Assembly: GCA_003168295.1 (NCBI GenBank)
Contig: PMST01000138.1
Coordinates: forward strand, 11,661 to 55,885
Length of the DNA: 44,225 bases
Direction: 5' to 3'
From: Actinomycetota bacterium
GTDB taxonomy: Bacteria; Actinomycetota; Actinomycetes; Streptosporangiales; Streptosporangiaceae
The position numbers and the translations under genes were made by a program. A model generated the notes under the pieces. That model did not search any database. It had not been told where the DNA came from and saw only the letters and a list, made by a program, of their open reading frames with translations. Below, piece by piece: positions 32,863 to 40,644 of the stretch (positions within the stretch are counted from its first letter, which is position 1; every line of letters begins with the position of its first letter).

Positions 32863-33674
32863 CGGGCGGGACGATGATCCGGGTGCTGCTCGTCGATGAC
32901 CAGGAACTGGTCAGGACCGGGCTCCGCGGCATTTTGCGCACCGCGTTCGGCTTCGACGTCGTGGGTGAATGCGCCGATGGCAGCGAGGTCATCGCCGCGG
33001 TTGACGCGCTCGCGCCCGATGTGGTCCTGATGGACGTGCGGATGCCTGCCGTCGATGGCGTCCAGGCGACCGCCGGGCTGCGTGACCGCGGCGGCGGCCC
33101 GCCGGTGCTGGCCCTGACCACGTTCGACGACGAGGAGGTGCTGGCCGGCATGCTGCGGGCCGGGGCGGCGGGCTTCGTCCTTAAGGGCGTGCCCGCCGAG
33201 GACCTGCAGCGGGCGGTGCGCGTGGTGGCCGAGGGCGGCGCCTGGCTCGACCCCGCGGTCACCGCCAGGGTGCTGGCGATCTACCGGTCGGCCGCGCCGC
33301 CGACCTCAAGAGCCGCGAGGGCCGCCAGGGACGCCGGACTGGACACGCTGACCGGCCGGGAGCTTGACGTGCTCGCGCTCATCGGCCGCGGCCAGACCAA
33401 CGGCGAGATCGCCGCAGCGCTCTTCGTCAGCGAGGGCACGGTCAAGACACACATCAACCACATGTTCACCAAGCTGCGACTTCGCGACCGGGCGGCCGCC
33501 GTGGTCTTCGCCTACGACCACGGGCTCGTCCGGCCGGAGTTAGGTGAACCTGGCTGGTCGCGGGAACCACGACCGTTCGGTGTCAATGATTTTCACCGGT
33601 TACGGCGGTGGCGCGGTACAGGGACCAGCCGAGCGCGCCGAGGACGCAGACCGGCAGCAGCCACCAGGCGTTGA
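32859..33674 (+). CDS. NarL-family response regulator with unusual C-terminal extension
   Basis: Residues 7-125 of this 271-aa protein are a receiver domain (DD at 13-14, phospho-Asp59 in LMDVRMP, Thr at TTFDD, Lys109 in LKG). Residues 163-226 are a LuxR helix-turn-helix (LTGRELDVLALIGRGQTNGE, VSEGTVKTHINHMFTKL). Family members end just after the YDHGLVRP equivalent, near residue 226. Here 45 more Arg-rich, low-complexity residues follow and run 92 bp into the convergent gene at 33583. Stops occur in both other frames at 33541 and 33545, so a single-base indel near the end would restore a normal length. The extension may be a recent lesion or a sequencing error. Confidence 0.88.
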   Translation: MTGGTMIRVLLVDDQELVRTGLRGILRTAFGFDVVGECADGSEVIAAVDALAPDVVLMDVRMPAVDGVQATAGLRDRGGGPPVLALTTFDDEEVLAGMLRAGAAGFVLKGVPAEDLQRAVRVVAEGGAWLDPAVTARVLAIYRSAAPPTSRAARAARDAGLDTLTGRELDVLALIGRGQTNGEIAAALFVSEGTVKTHINHMFTKLRLRDRAAAVVFAYDHGLVRPELGEPGWSREPRPFGVNDFHRLRRWRGTGTSRARRGRRPAAATRR

Positions 33675-33798
33675 CCCCGGCCGCGTGCACCAGCAGCGCC
33701 GTCAGCGCGAGGGCGGTGACCACCACGGCCGCGACGCGCCAGTCATCGCCGATCACGAAGTCATACCAGAACGCGCCGATCGACTTGAGCCGCTTCAT
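33583..33798 (-). CDS. Small integral membrane protein
   Basis: This 71-aa protein begins MKRLKSIGAFWYDFVIGDDW and has two hydrophobic segments: VAAVVVTALALTALLVHAAG and AWWLLPVCVLGALGWSLY. The start ATG overlaps the upstream stop by one base (TGATG), which shows translational coupling to the larger membrane protein. It overlaps the extended end of the response regulator on the other strand. It is a conserved-looking partner of the COG4280-like protein. Function unknown. Confidence 0.78.
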   Translation of the reverse strand: MKRLKSIGAFWYDFVIGDDWRVAAVVVTALALTALLVHAAGVNAWWLLPVCVLGALGWSLYRATAVTGENH

Positions 33799-34589
33799 CA
33801 GCTGGTCACACCCTCAGACTTCTCAGATTCCTCGGACGGATGCGCGACGGGCGGCGCGGGGATGGTTCGCCACTGGCGCAGCATAAGGGTGTAACCGAGC
33901 GACACGAGCGCCACGACGGGGATAAGCCCGAGCAGGGACGCGTCGTGGCCCGGCCAGGAGACGCCGGCGCCTTCGGCTCCCCAGAACAGGCCGAACGACG
34001 TGAGCATGATGCCCACGACAAACTTCATCGCATTCTCAGGCACCCGCGCCAGCGGGGCCCGGACCGCGATACCCGTCACCGTGATCACGATCACGGCCGC
34101 GGCCGCGCCGATCACCGCGGCCCCCAGGTTGCGCTGGTTGTCGCCGAACGTGATCACGATGAACACGACTTCCAGGCCTTCCAACAGGACGCCCTTGAAG
34201 GACAAGGTGAACGCGTACCAGTCGTTGACGCCCCGCCGGGAGGTAGCCGTCGCGGCCTTCGCCGCCGCCACCTCGCGCAGGTAGGCGCTCGCCTCGTCGT
34301 GCAGCGACTTGTGCCCGGTCGCGCGCAGGATGGCCTTGCGCAGCCACTGCACGCCGAAGATGGCCAGCAGCGCGCCGACCACCAGGCGCAGGCCCGCCAG
34401 CGGGACCAAGGTGAGCGCGGGACCCACCGCGGCGACCACTATGGCCAGCACGACCAGGGCCACCGCCATGCCCTGGAAAGTGGAACGCCACTCGCGGGTC
34501 AGGCCCGACGCGAGCACGATCGTCAGCGCCTCGGTCGCCTCCACCGCGCAGGCGACGAAGACGGTCAGGATGAGGGGAAGCGAGTTCAC
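33798..34589 (-). CDS. COG4280-like integral membrane protein with FTR1-like EGLE motif
   Basis: This 263-aa protein has six to seven membrane segments. Two acidic intramembrane motifs, VEATEALTIVLASG near residue 16 and LLEGLEVVFIVITFG near residue 135, form a pseudo-repeat. They resemble the REGLE motif of FTR1 iron permeases and the related COG4280 group. A cytoplasmic loop (HKSLHDEASAYLREVAAAKA) lies between the halves. The GTG at 34589 has AAGGA 6 nt upstream. It is divergent from a ChrB-like gene, so metal or oxyanion handling is a reasonable guess. The COG assignment is from memory. Confidence 0.72.
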   Translation of the reverse strand: MNSLPLILTVFVACAVEATEALTIVLASGLTREWRSTFQGMAVALVVLAIVVAAVGPALTLVPLAGLRLVVGALLAIFGVQWLRKAILRATGHKSLHDEASAYLREVAAAKAATATSRRGVNDWYAFTLSFKGVLLEGLEVVFIVITFGDNQRNLGAAVIGAAAAVIVITVTGIAVRAPLARVPENAMKFVVGIMLTSFGLFWGAEGAGVSWPGHDASLLGLIPVVALVSLGYTLMLRQWRTIPAPPVAHPSEESEKSEGVTS

Positions 34590-34638
34590 GCTGTGTCCTT
34601 AAGCACGGGACCTCCGGCGGGTCGGGGACAATGAGCGG

Positions 34639-35211
34639 GTGACCGACAACACTGCGGAGAAGACGGCCGGGAAAGATGACCGCACGGGCTGGCTGGTGCT
34701 CATCTACCGGGTACCGCCTGAGCCAACCAGGCTGCGCTCCACCGTGTGGCGGAGGATCAAGAGCCTGGGCGCCATCTACTTGCAGAATTCGGCCGCCGCG
34801 CTGCCGGCCAGCGCGGCCACCGAACGGGCGCTGCGCAAGCTCAGGCGAGAGATCATCGAGATGTCCGGGACGGCGGTGCTGCTGTCCTGCTCGGTGCTGG
34901 CCGGCGAGTCCGACGTGCACAACGCGTTCCAGGCGGCCAGGAACGACGAGTACGAAGAGATCGTGGACCGCTGTGAGGATTTCCTGCGGCAGGTGAAGAA
35001 GGAATACACGGAGAACCACTTCACCTACGCCGAGCTTGAGGAAAACGAGGTCGACCTGGTCAAGCTGCGCAACTGGTTCGCCAAGGTGCGGGACCGCGAT
35101 GCCTTCGACGCCGAGGGCCGGCTGGCGGCCGAGAAGGCGCTTGACGAGTGCGAGCAGTCGCTCGAGGCTTACGCCGCCCGGGTGTACGCCGAGGAAGCAG
35201 ACGGCCACTGA
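34639..35211 (+). CDS. ChrB N-terminal domain-like protein
   Basis: This 190-aa protein begins with GWLVLIYRVPPEPTRLRSTV and WRRIKSLGAIYLQNSAAALP, the hallmark of the ChrB N-terminal domain of chromate-resistance regulators. A long helical region follows (RKLRREIIEMSGTAVLLS, EYEEIVDRCEDFLRQVKKEY). The C-terminal ChrB domain of proteobacterial ChrB is absent. No chrA transporter is present; the divergent gene encodes a COG4280-like membrane protein instead. The GTG at 34639 has no Shine-Dalgarno sequence and a GACAAT box 6 nt upstream, so it is probably leaderless. A role in metal or oxyanion response is inferred from the family only. Confidence 0.8.
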   Translation: MTDNTAEKTAGKDDRTGWLVLIYRVPPEPTRLRSTVWRRIKSLGAIYLQNSAAALPASAATERALRKLRREIIEMSGTAVLLSCSVLAGESDVHNAFQAARNDEYEEIVDRCEDFLRQVKKEYTENHFTYAELEENEVDLVKLRNWFAKVRDRDAFDAEGRLAAEKALDECEQSLEAYAARVYAEEADGH

Positions 35212-35348
35212 CCTCAAGCTCCGCAGCGCTGGCACATCGACTCCCTCAGCTTTGCAACCACCGTTAGATTATAGCCCTAACTTGCGTTAGAGCCATTTTG
35301 TGACTATGGGTTCATCTTCAGGCCAACTTCTGGACAATTCGCGTACCG

Positions 35349-35776
35349 ATGGCCGCTGCACCGCCGTGCGCCTGCTTCCTGCTGCTGGCCGTCTCGCCGC
35401 GGCTGTTCAGCCAGGGCAGCCAGTGGTTCACGCTGACGCACCTGCACCAGGCGCTCACCGGCGCCACCGCGGTGGCCGTCGTCAACTCCCTGTGGGTGAG
35501 CAGCGCCGCGGCGGCGATGGGCGTGGCGCTCGGCTTCCCCAATCGCCTGGCTGGCGGCGCGCACCACCTTGCCGGGCCGCCGGCTGGTGTCCGGCGCCAT
35601 GTGGCTGGTGCTGCTGCTGCCGTCGTGGCTGCCGGCGCTCGGCTGGGAGCGGATCGTGCAACCGGACGGAGTGATGTACCGGCTCGGGCTGGACTGGCCG
35701 TGGGTCACGCACGCGATCATGGGGCCGTTCGGCGTCCTGCTGCTGCTCGGGCTGCGCTGCGTCCCGTTCAGTTACC
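35349..35776 (+). pseudogene. Remnant of a binding-protein-dependent ABC transporter permease
   Basis: The first frame gives FLLLAVSPRLFSQGSQWFTL through NSLWVSSAAAAMGVALGFP. After a +1 shift at 35541-35542 the protein continues in the next frame as IAWLAART, then LPGRRLVSGAMWLVLLLPSW to GPFGVLLLLGLRCVPFSY. The join is seamless if one A of CCCCAATCGCC is removed. Both ends are missing: there is no plausible N-terminus, and homology stops before the EAA loop. It resembles permeases for polyamine, iron or thiamine-type substrates. No ATPase or binding-protein gene is near. It is a decayed gene, not a functional permease. Confidence 0.75.
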
Positions 35777-35873
35777 AAAACCATGAGGCCGAACGAGCCG
35801 TGGCTAGAGCCCGGGCTGATCTCGCGCCCTGGTGGGCGGCGCGGCCGGACCAGGCCCTAGCGGGTCATGCGGG

Positions 35874-37451
35874 TCATGTCGTCGCCGGCTGCGTCCTTAC
35901 CAGCAGGAACACGGTCAGGCCAGGGACGTGCCTGACCTGGCTGACCCGGTAGCTCCTGCGGAGCAGGGCCGCCTCGGCCAGCGTCAGGTTCTTGGCCGGA
36001 GCCTGGTGGTCACCGCTCTCGACGACCCATATCCTCGGCTCGTGGCCCCGGCAGGCCGCTGGGCCGACGCACGCGACCGGGTACAGGGCGTCGTCCTGTG
36101 AAAGCTGCCGGGCGACGAACAGCTGATGGGGAAGCGGGGCGCCGCGCGGCATGTCCCGCTCCAGGTAGTACTGGACGCCGGAGCCGATCAGAAGATACTT
36201 GAGCTTGGCCTGGTAGATGGCAGCGTCCCCCGGCCTGACCTGGTGGGCGATGATCTCCGCAGCGCCCGCAAAATCGGCGTAGGAACCGCCCGAAGCGACG
36301 GGGTAGTACGCCCAGCTGTGAGCACCTGGTGTCCGGATCACCTGCTGATCGCCCGCACCGAGGACGGCGACGACGACGACAGCGGCCGCAGCGAATCTAA
36401 CGTCGAGCCTGCTCAATCCGATTCCAGCCAGGACGGCCCAGGCCGCGACCGTGAGCAGTAGGTACCGGGGGAAGAAATACGAATGCGGGCCCTGTGACAC
36501 TAGCCACACCGCGACCACGGGAATGATCGCGATGGCCGTCATGAACGCGGCTTCCCGCCGGGCGACCGCCCAGGCCAGGACGGCGAGGACGATGAGCGCG
36601 GCGGCCACCGATGTCGAATAGAACAGGTTCCGGCCGAAGAAGGCAAAGGTGGTCAGGTCAAGGCCGGGCCGCGCTATCCATTTGACCTGGCTCGCCGCCT
36701 GGTCCGAGCCGACCAGGGCCAGCGGCAGGCAGGCCGCGAGTCCGCCGAACGCGGCGGGAGCGAACCAGAGGTGGCGGCTATCCCTGTCCTGCCACCAGCG
36801 CAGCGCCACGGCCGCCGCTTGACCCGCGATCACCGAGAGGGCGACGAGGTCGACGTAGCCGAGCACCGCCAGGCACGCGCCGTAGGCCGCCCACCGCCAA
36901 CGTGTGCCCTTGTCCAGGGCCCGCAGCAGGAGCAGCGTGGCCAGCGTCGCGACCAGCACTTCGAGCGCGTAGAACCGGATCTCCTGAGCGAACCGTGACA
37001 CGCTCGGCACCAGGGCGAACACCAGCCCGGAAATCAGGCCGGCCCGGGCGCCCGCCATCCTGCGGCCGACCAGCGTGACGCAGGCGGCCGCGCCCGCCAT
37101 GGCGAGCACGGACAAGGCGCGCATCGCGTCGGCGGAGTCCCCGAACGCCGCGATCCAGAAGTGCAGCAGCAGGTAGTAGGGAAGCTGGGTCGCTCCCGTG
37201 CTGTGCACCGCCGTGATCAGCCGCGGCAGCGGGCGGCTCGCGAACCACCAGCTGGCCACCTCGTCTCGCCAGAGCTCGGGCCGTCCGGCCTGGTACAGGC
37301 CGAGAGCCAGGCTCAGCAGGACCGGCCCGCACCACGGCAGGCGCGCAGCCCAGTCGGCGACATCATCGAAGGCCGTTCTTCCGGCCCCGTCTCCGCTCGG
37401 GAGGGCCTGGGCGGGCGCCGGACGTTCCCGCAGGTAACTAGCAGAAGTCAT
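35874..37451 (-). CDS. GT-C fold membrane glycosyltransferase (GT39/mannosyltransferase-like)
   Basis: This 525-aa protein has about ten membrane segments and a C-terminal extracytoplasmic domain from residue 375. The first loop carries the acidic pair in LWRDEVASWWF, typical of GT-C enzymes that use polyprenyl-phosphate sugars. RFAQEIRFYALEVLVA in the next loop is also common to the group. It is probably a protein or lipid glycosyltransferase at the cell membrane. GAGG lies 8 nt before the ATG at 37451. Its C-terminus converges on the permease remnant. It is divergent from pepA across a 197-bp gap. Acceptor unknown. Confidence 0.8.
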   Translation of the reverse strand: MTSASYLRERPAPAQALPSGDGAGRTAFDDVADWAARLPWCGPVLLSLALGLYQAGRPELWRDEVASWWFASRPLPRLITAVHSTGATQLPYYLLLHFWIAAFGDSADAMRALSVLAMAGAAACVTLVGRRMAGARAGLISGLVFALVPSVSRFAQEIRFYALEVLVATLATLLLLRALDKGTRWRWAAYGACLAVLGYVDLVALSVIAGQAAAVALRWWQDRDSRHLWFAPAAFGGLAACLPLALVGSDQAASQVKWIARPGLDLTTFAFFGRNLFYSTSVAAALIVLAVLAWAVARREAAFMTAIAIIPVVAVWLVSQGPHSYFFPRYLLLTVAAWAVLAGIGLSRLDVRFAAAAVVVVAVLGAGDQQVIRTPGAHSWAYYPVASGGSYADFAGAAEIIAHQVRPGDAAIYQAKLKYLLIGSGVQYYLERDMPRGAPLPHQLFVARQLSQDDALYPVACVGPAACRGHEPRIWVVESGDHQAPAKNLTLAEAALLRRSYRVSQVRHVPGLTVFLLVRTQPATT

Positions 37452-37635
37452 CAGCCATCCCTCACCGGGTGATTCCCGGCCGCTTCCGGGCGTTCACGGG
37501 TTTGCGCCGGCCGAAGAAGGCCTGACAACAGGGTGCAACCTCACAGAGGCAGGATTCGCTTAGTTAGGAATTTCGTAATATCACCGGCAAGGACTGACCG
37601 CTGTCGGCCGAAGGCCGGAACGCCGGCTCATGCCC

Positions 37636-37641
37636 TACCAT
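37636..37641 (+). promoter_or_regulatory. TACCAT -10-like box before pepA
   Basis: TACCAT ends 7 nt before the ATG at 37649. An AGCAGG sequence abuts the start but is too close to serve as a ribosome binding site, so the transcript is probably leaderless. Confidence 0.4.
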
Positions 37642-37648
37642 CAGCAGG

Positions 37649-39187
37649 ATGACGGTCACACTGCTTACCAGCCAGTCAGCGCCGACGGCGACCGACGCCG
37701 ATACCCTCGTCATCGGAGTGTTCCAGGGTAAGGACGGCCCTGTTCCCACGCTGGATACGGATGAAATCGACGTCCTGGCGGCCCTGACTGCGCTCGGCGC
37801 GACGGGCAAGCCCGAGGAACTCACCAAGGTTTACACGGCCGGCCGCCTGGCGGCCCCGGTCATCCTCGCCGCGGGCCTCGGCCCTGAGCCGAAGGACCCC
37901 ACCCCGTCGACCCAGGACCTGGCCGAGCGCCAGGCTTACACCGAAAGGCTCCGACGTGCCGCCGGAGCCGCGGCGCGCGAGCTCACGTCGAGCCGGGCCA
38001 AGCGCGCTGCCATCGCCCTGCCCGGCGGGCAGGCCGACGAGGCCGAGGCGGTGGCGCTCGGCGCGCTGCTCGGCGGCTATGCCTTCCGTAAGTACCGGAC
38101 GACCGCGAACCCGGCGGGTGACCTCGAGCTGATCGTGCACACCACGCACGATGACGCCGTGAGCCGGGCCAGGATCCTGGCCAAGGCGATGACGCTGGTC
38201 CGGGATCTGGTCAACACCGCACCCGCCGACATGGTGCCCGCCGACCTGGCCAAGGTGGCCGAACAGGCGGCGGCCGAGCACAACCTGGGCGTGCAGGTGC
38301 TCGATGAGAACGGGCTCGCCAAGGAGGGCTTCGGCGGCATCCTCGCGGTGGGCATGGGCTCCGTTCACCCGCCTCGGCTGGTCAGGCTCGAGTACACCCA
38401 CCCGGACGCGGTCCGCACCGTAGTATTCGCCGGCAAGGGCATTACGTTCGACTCGGGCGGCCTGTCGCTCAAGCCGCCGAAGGCGATGGAAACGATGAAG
38501 GCCGATATGAGCGGTGCCGCGGCCGTCCTGGCGGCGGTGCAGGCCATCGCCGAGCTCGGGGCCGCGGTAAACGTGATCGGGTACCTTCCGCTCGCCGAGA
38601 ACATGCCGGGCGGCGGCGCGCAGCGGCCATCCGATGTCATCACCATCTACGGCGGCAAGACCGTGGAGGTGCTGAACACCGACGCCGAGGGCCGCCTGGT
38701 GCTCGCCGACGCCCTGGCCCGCTCCGGAGCCGACGGGCCCAGCCTGCTCGTCGACGTGGCTACACTGACAGGGGCGCAGACCGTTGCGCTCGGCAACCGC
38801 ACGGCCGGGGTCATGGCCAGTGACGACGCGCTGGCCGCGGCGGTCGCAGACTCGGCGAAACGGGCAGGTGAGGCTATGTGGCCGATGCCGCTGCCCGAGG
38901 ATCTCCGCAAGGGGCTCGAGTCAACCGTCGCGGATATCGCCAACGTATCGGGTGACCGCAGTGGCGGCATGCTCGTGGCCGGGCTGTTCTTGCGCGAGTT
39001 CGTGCCGGCCGGGGTCCGCTGGGTGCATCTGGACATCGCCGGCCCCGCCTTCAATGACGGCGCCTCGTACGGCTACGTCGCCAAGGGCGGTACCGGGGCC
39101 GCCGTGAGGACCCTGGTGCAGATCGCAACGGACGTTGCGGCAGGCAAGCTTGCGGCACTTGGGTCTGGCCCGGCTGACGGCAAGTGA
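37649..39187 (+). CDS. pepA: Leucyl aminopeptidase (M17)
   Basis: This 512-aa cytosolic di-metal aminopeptidase removes N-terminal leucine and other residues. The metal-binding Lys263 is in GKGITFDSGG, and NTDAEGRL (Asn343 onward) is the family signature with metal ligands Asp and Glu and the catalytic Arg. The MKADMSGAAAVLAAV segment is also conserved. The N-terminal regulatory domain (residues 1-170) is divergent, as usual. It lies 51 bp upstream of the lipoamide dehydrogenase gene in the same direction, an arrangement common in actinomycetes (recalled). Confidence 0.95.
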   Translation: MTVTLLTSQSAPTATDADTLVIGVFQGKDGPVPTLDTDEIDVLAALTALGATGKPEELTKVYTAGRLAAPVILAAGLGPEPKDPTPSTQDLAERQAYTERLRRAAGAAARELTSSRAKRAAIALPGGQADEAEAVALGALLGGYAFRKYRTTANPAGDLELIVHTTHDDAVSRARILAKAMTLVRDLVNTAPADMVPADLAKVAEQAAAEHNLGVQVLDENGLAKEGFGGILAVGMGSVHPPRLVRLEYTHPDAVRTVVFAGKGITFDSGGLSLKPPKAMETMKADMSGAAAVLAAVQAIAELGAAVNVIGYLPLAENMPGGGAQRPSDVITIYGGKTVEVLNTDAEGRLVLADALARSGADGPSLLVDVATLTGAQTVALGNRTAGVMASDDALAAAVADSAKRAGEAMWPMPLPEDLRKGLESTVADIANVSGDRSGGMLVAGLFLREFVPAGVRWVHLDIAGPAFNDGASYGYVAKGGTGAAVRTLVQIATDVAAGKLAALGSGPADGK

Positions 39188-39209
39188 AATGATGAAGTTT
39201 GGGTAAGCC

Positions 39210-39230
39210 GACTAAGGCTGACTAAGGAGG
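39210..39230 (+). promoter_or_regulatory. Duplicated octamer ending in a perfect ribosome binding site for lpd
   Basis: GACTAAGG occurs at 39210-39217 and again at 39220-39227. The second copy runs into AAGGAGG (39224-39230), 8 nt before the GTG at 39239, and so decides that start. Confidence 0.65.
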
Positions 39231-39238
39231 CTTGAGGG

Positions 39239-40630
39239 GTGGCAGAGGGCATCGGCAGCTATGACATCGTCGTACTCGGCGGTGGCAGCGGCGGGTACGC
39301 CTGCGCGCTACGCGCGGCCGAACTCGGCAAGCGCGTGGCGCTGGTCGAGAAGGACAGGGTCGGGGGGACCTGCCTGCATCGCGGCTGCATCCCGACCAAG
39401 GCGCTGCTGCACGCGGCTGAGATCGCTGACCACGCCAGGGACAGTGCCTCCGTCGGCGTCCGGTCCACCTTCGAGGGCATCGACGTGCCCGGCGTGCAGT
39501 CCTATAAGGACGGTGTGGTGGACCGGCTCTGGAAGGGCCTGCAGTCCACGATCGCCAGCAGGAAGATCGACACCATCGAGGGACACGGACGGCTGGAATC
39601 GCCGCACAGTGTCCGGGTCGGTGACACCATTTACGAGGCCGAGCACATCGTGCTCGCGACCGGATCGCAGCCGCGGAGCCTGCCCGGCCTCGATATCGAC
39701 GGCGAACGGGTGATCACCTCGGACCAGGCGCTCACGCTGGACCGGGTCCCTGAGTCGGTCGTCGTCCTGGGCGGCGGTGTGATCGGAGTTGAGTTCGCGA
39801 GCGTATGGCGGTCCTTCGGGGCCGAGGTCACGATCGTGGAGATGCTGCCCCAGCTGGTGCCCTTGGAGGACGAGACCAGCGCGAAGCTGCTGCAGCGGGC
39901 GTTCCGGCGCCGCGGCATCCGCTTCGAGCTTGGCGCCAAGTTCGAGTCGGTCAAGCACACCGACACCGGAGTTACGGTCACGCTCGAGGGCGGCAAGACG
40001 ATCGACGCCGACCTGCTGCTGGTTGCGGTCGGCCGCGGGCCCGTCTCCGACGGCCTCGGCTACGAAGACGCCGGCGTGGTCATCGAGCGGGGTTTTGTCA
40101 AGGTGGACCCGGTCTGCCGCACGAGCATCCCGTCGATTTCCGCGGTCGGCGATCTCATCAACACGCCGCAGCTCGCGCACGTGGGGTTCGGGGAGGGGAT
40201 TCTGGTCGCCGAGCGGATCGGCGGGCTGCCGGTCACGCCAATCGACTATGACGGCGTGCCGCGGATCACCTACTGCGACCCGGAGGTAGCCTCGGTCGGC
40301 ATCACGTCGACGCAGGCCGCCGAGCGCGGGCTCAAGACCGTGGAGTTCAACTACTCGCTCGGCGGCAACGGCCGGAGCGTGATCTTGCAGACGCAAGGCT
40401 CGGTCAAGGTGATCGCGATCTCCGAGGAAGACGGTCCCGGCCGGGTGGTCGGCATTCACATCGTCGGCAGCCACGTCGGCGAGCTCATCGCGGAGGCTCA
40501 GCTCATCTACAACTGGGACGCCGAACCCTCAGACGTGGCCCAGCTCATCCACCCCCATCCCACCCAGTCGGAGGCGATCGGCGAGGCGATGCTCGCGCTG
40601 GCCGGCAAGCCTCTGCACGTACACGCCTAG
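39239..40630 (+). CDS. lpdA: Dihydrolipoyl dehydrogenase (E3)
   Basis: This 463-aa flavoprotein disulfide reductase reoxidises dihydrolipoamide on E2 proteins, passing electrons through FAD to NAD. It shows the FAD dinucleotide fold [16 protein letters not shown], the redox disulfide Cys45-Cys50 in [15 protein letters not shown], the NAD fold [16 protein letters not shown] near residue 175, and the C-terminal active-site [13 protein letters not shown], whose His-Glu pair comes from the other subunit of the dimer. The GTG at 39239 follows a strong AAGGAGG. sucB begins 14 bp after its stop, so the two genes form an operon. Confidence 0.95.
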   Translation: MAEGIGSYDIVVLGGGSGGYACALRAAELGKRVALVEKDRVGGTCLHRGCIPTKALLHAAEIADHARDSASVGVRSTFEGIDVPGVQSYKDGVVDRLWKGLQSTIASRKIDTIEGHGRLESPHSVRVGDTIYEAEHIVLATGSQPRSLPGLDIDGERVITSDQALTLDRVPESVVVLGGGVIGVEFASVWRSFGAEVTIVEMLPQLVPLEDETSAKLLQRAFRRRGIRFELGAKFESVKHTDTGVTVTLEGGKTIDADLLLVAVGRGPVSDGLGYEDAGVVIERGFVKVDPVCRTSIPSISAVGDLINTPQLAHVGFGEGILVAERIGGLPVTPIDYDGVPRITYCDPEVASVGITSTQAAERGLKTVEFNYSLGGNGRSVILQTQGSVKVIAISEEDGPGRVVGIHIVGSHVGELIAEAQLIYNWDAEPSDVAQLIHPHPTQSEAIGEAMLALAGKPLHVHA

Positions 40631-40644
40631 GAGTCACGGGAATC

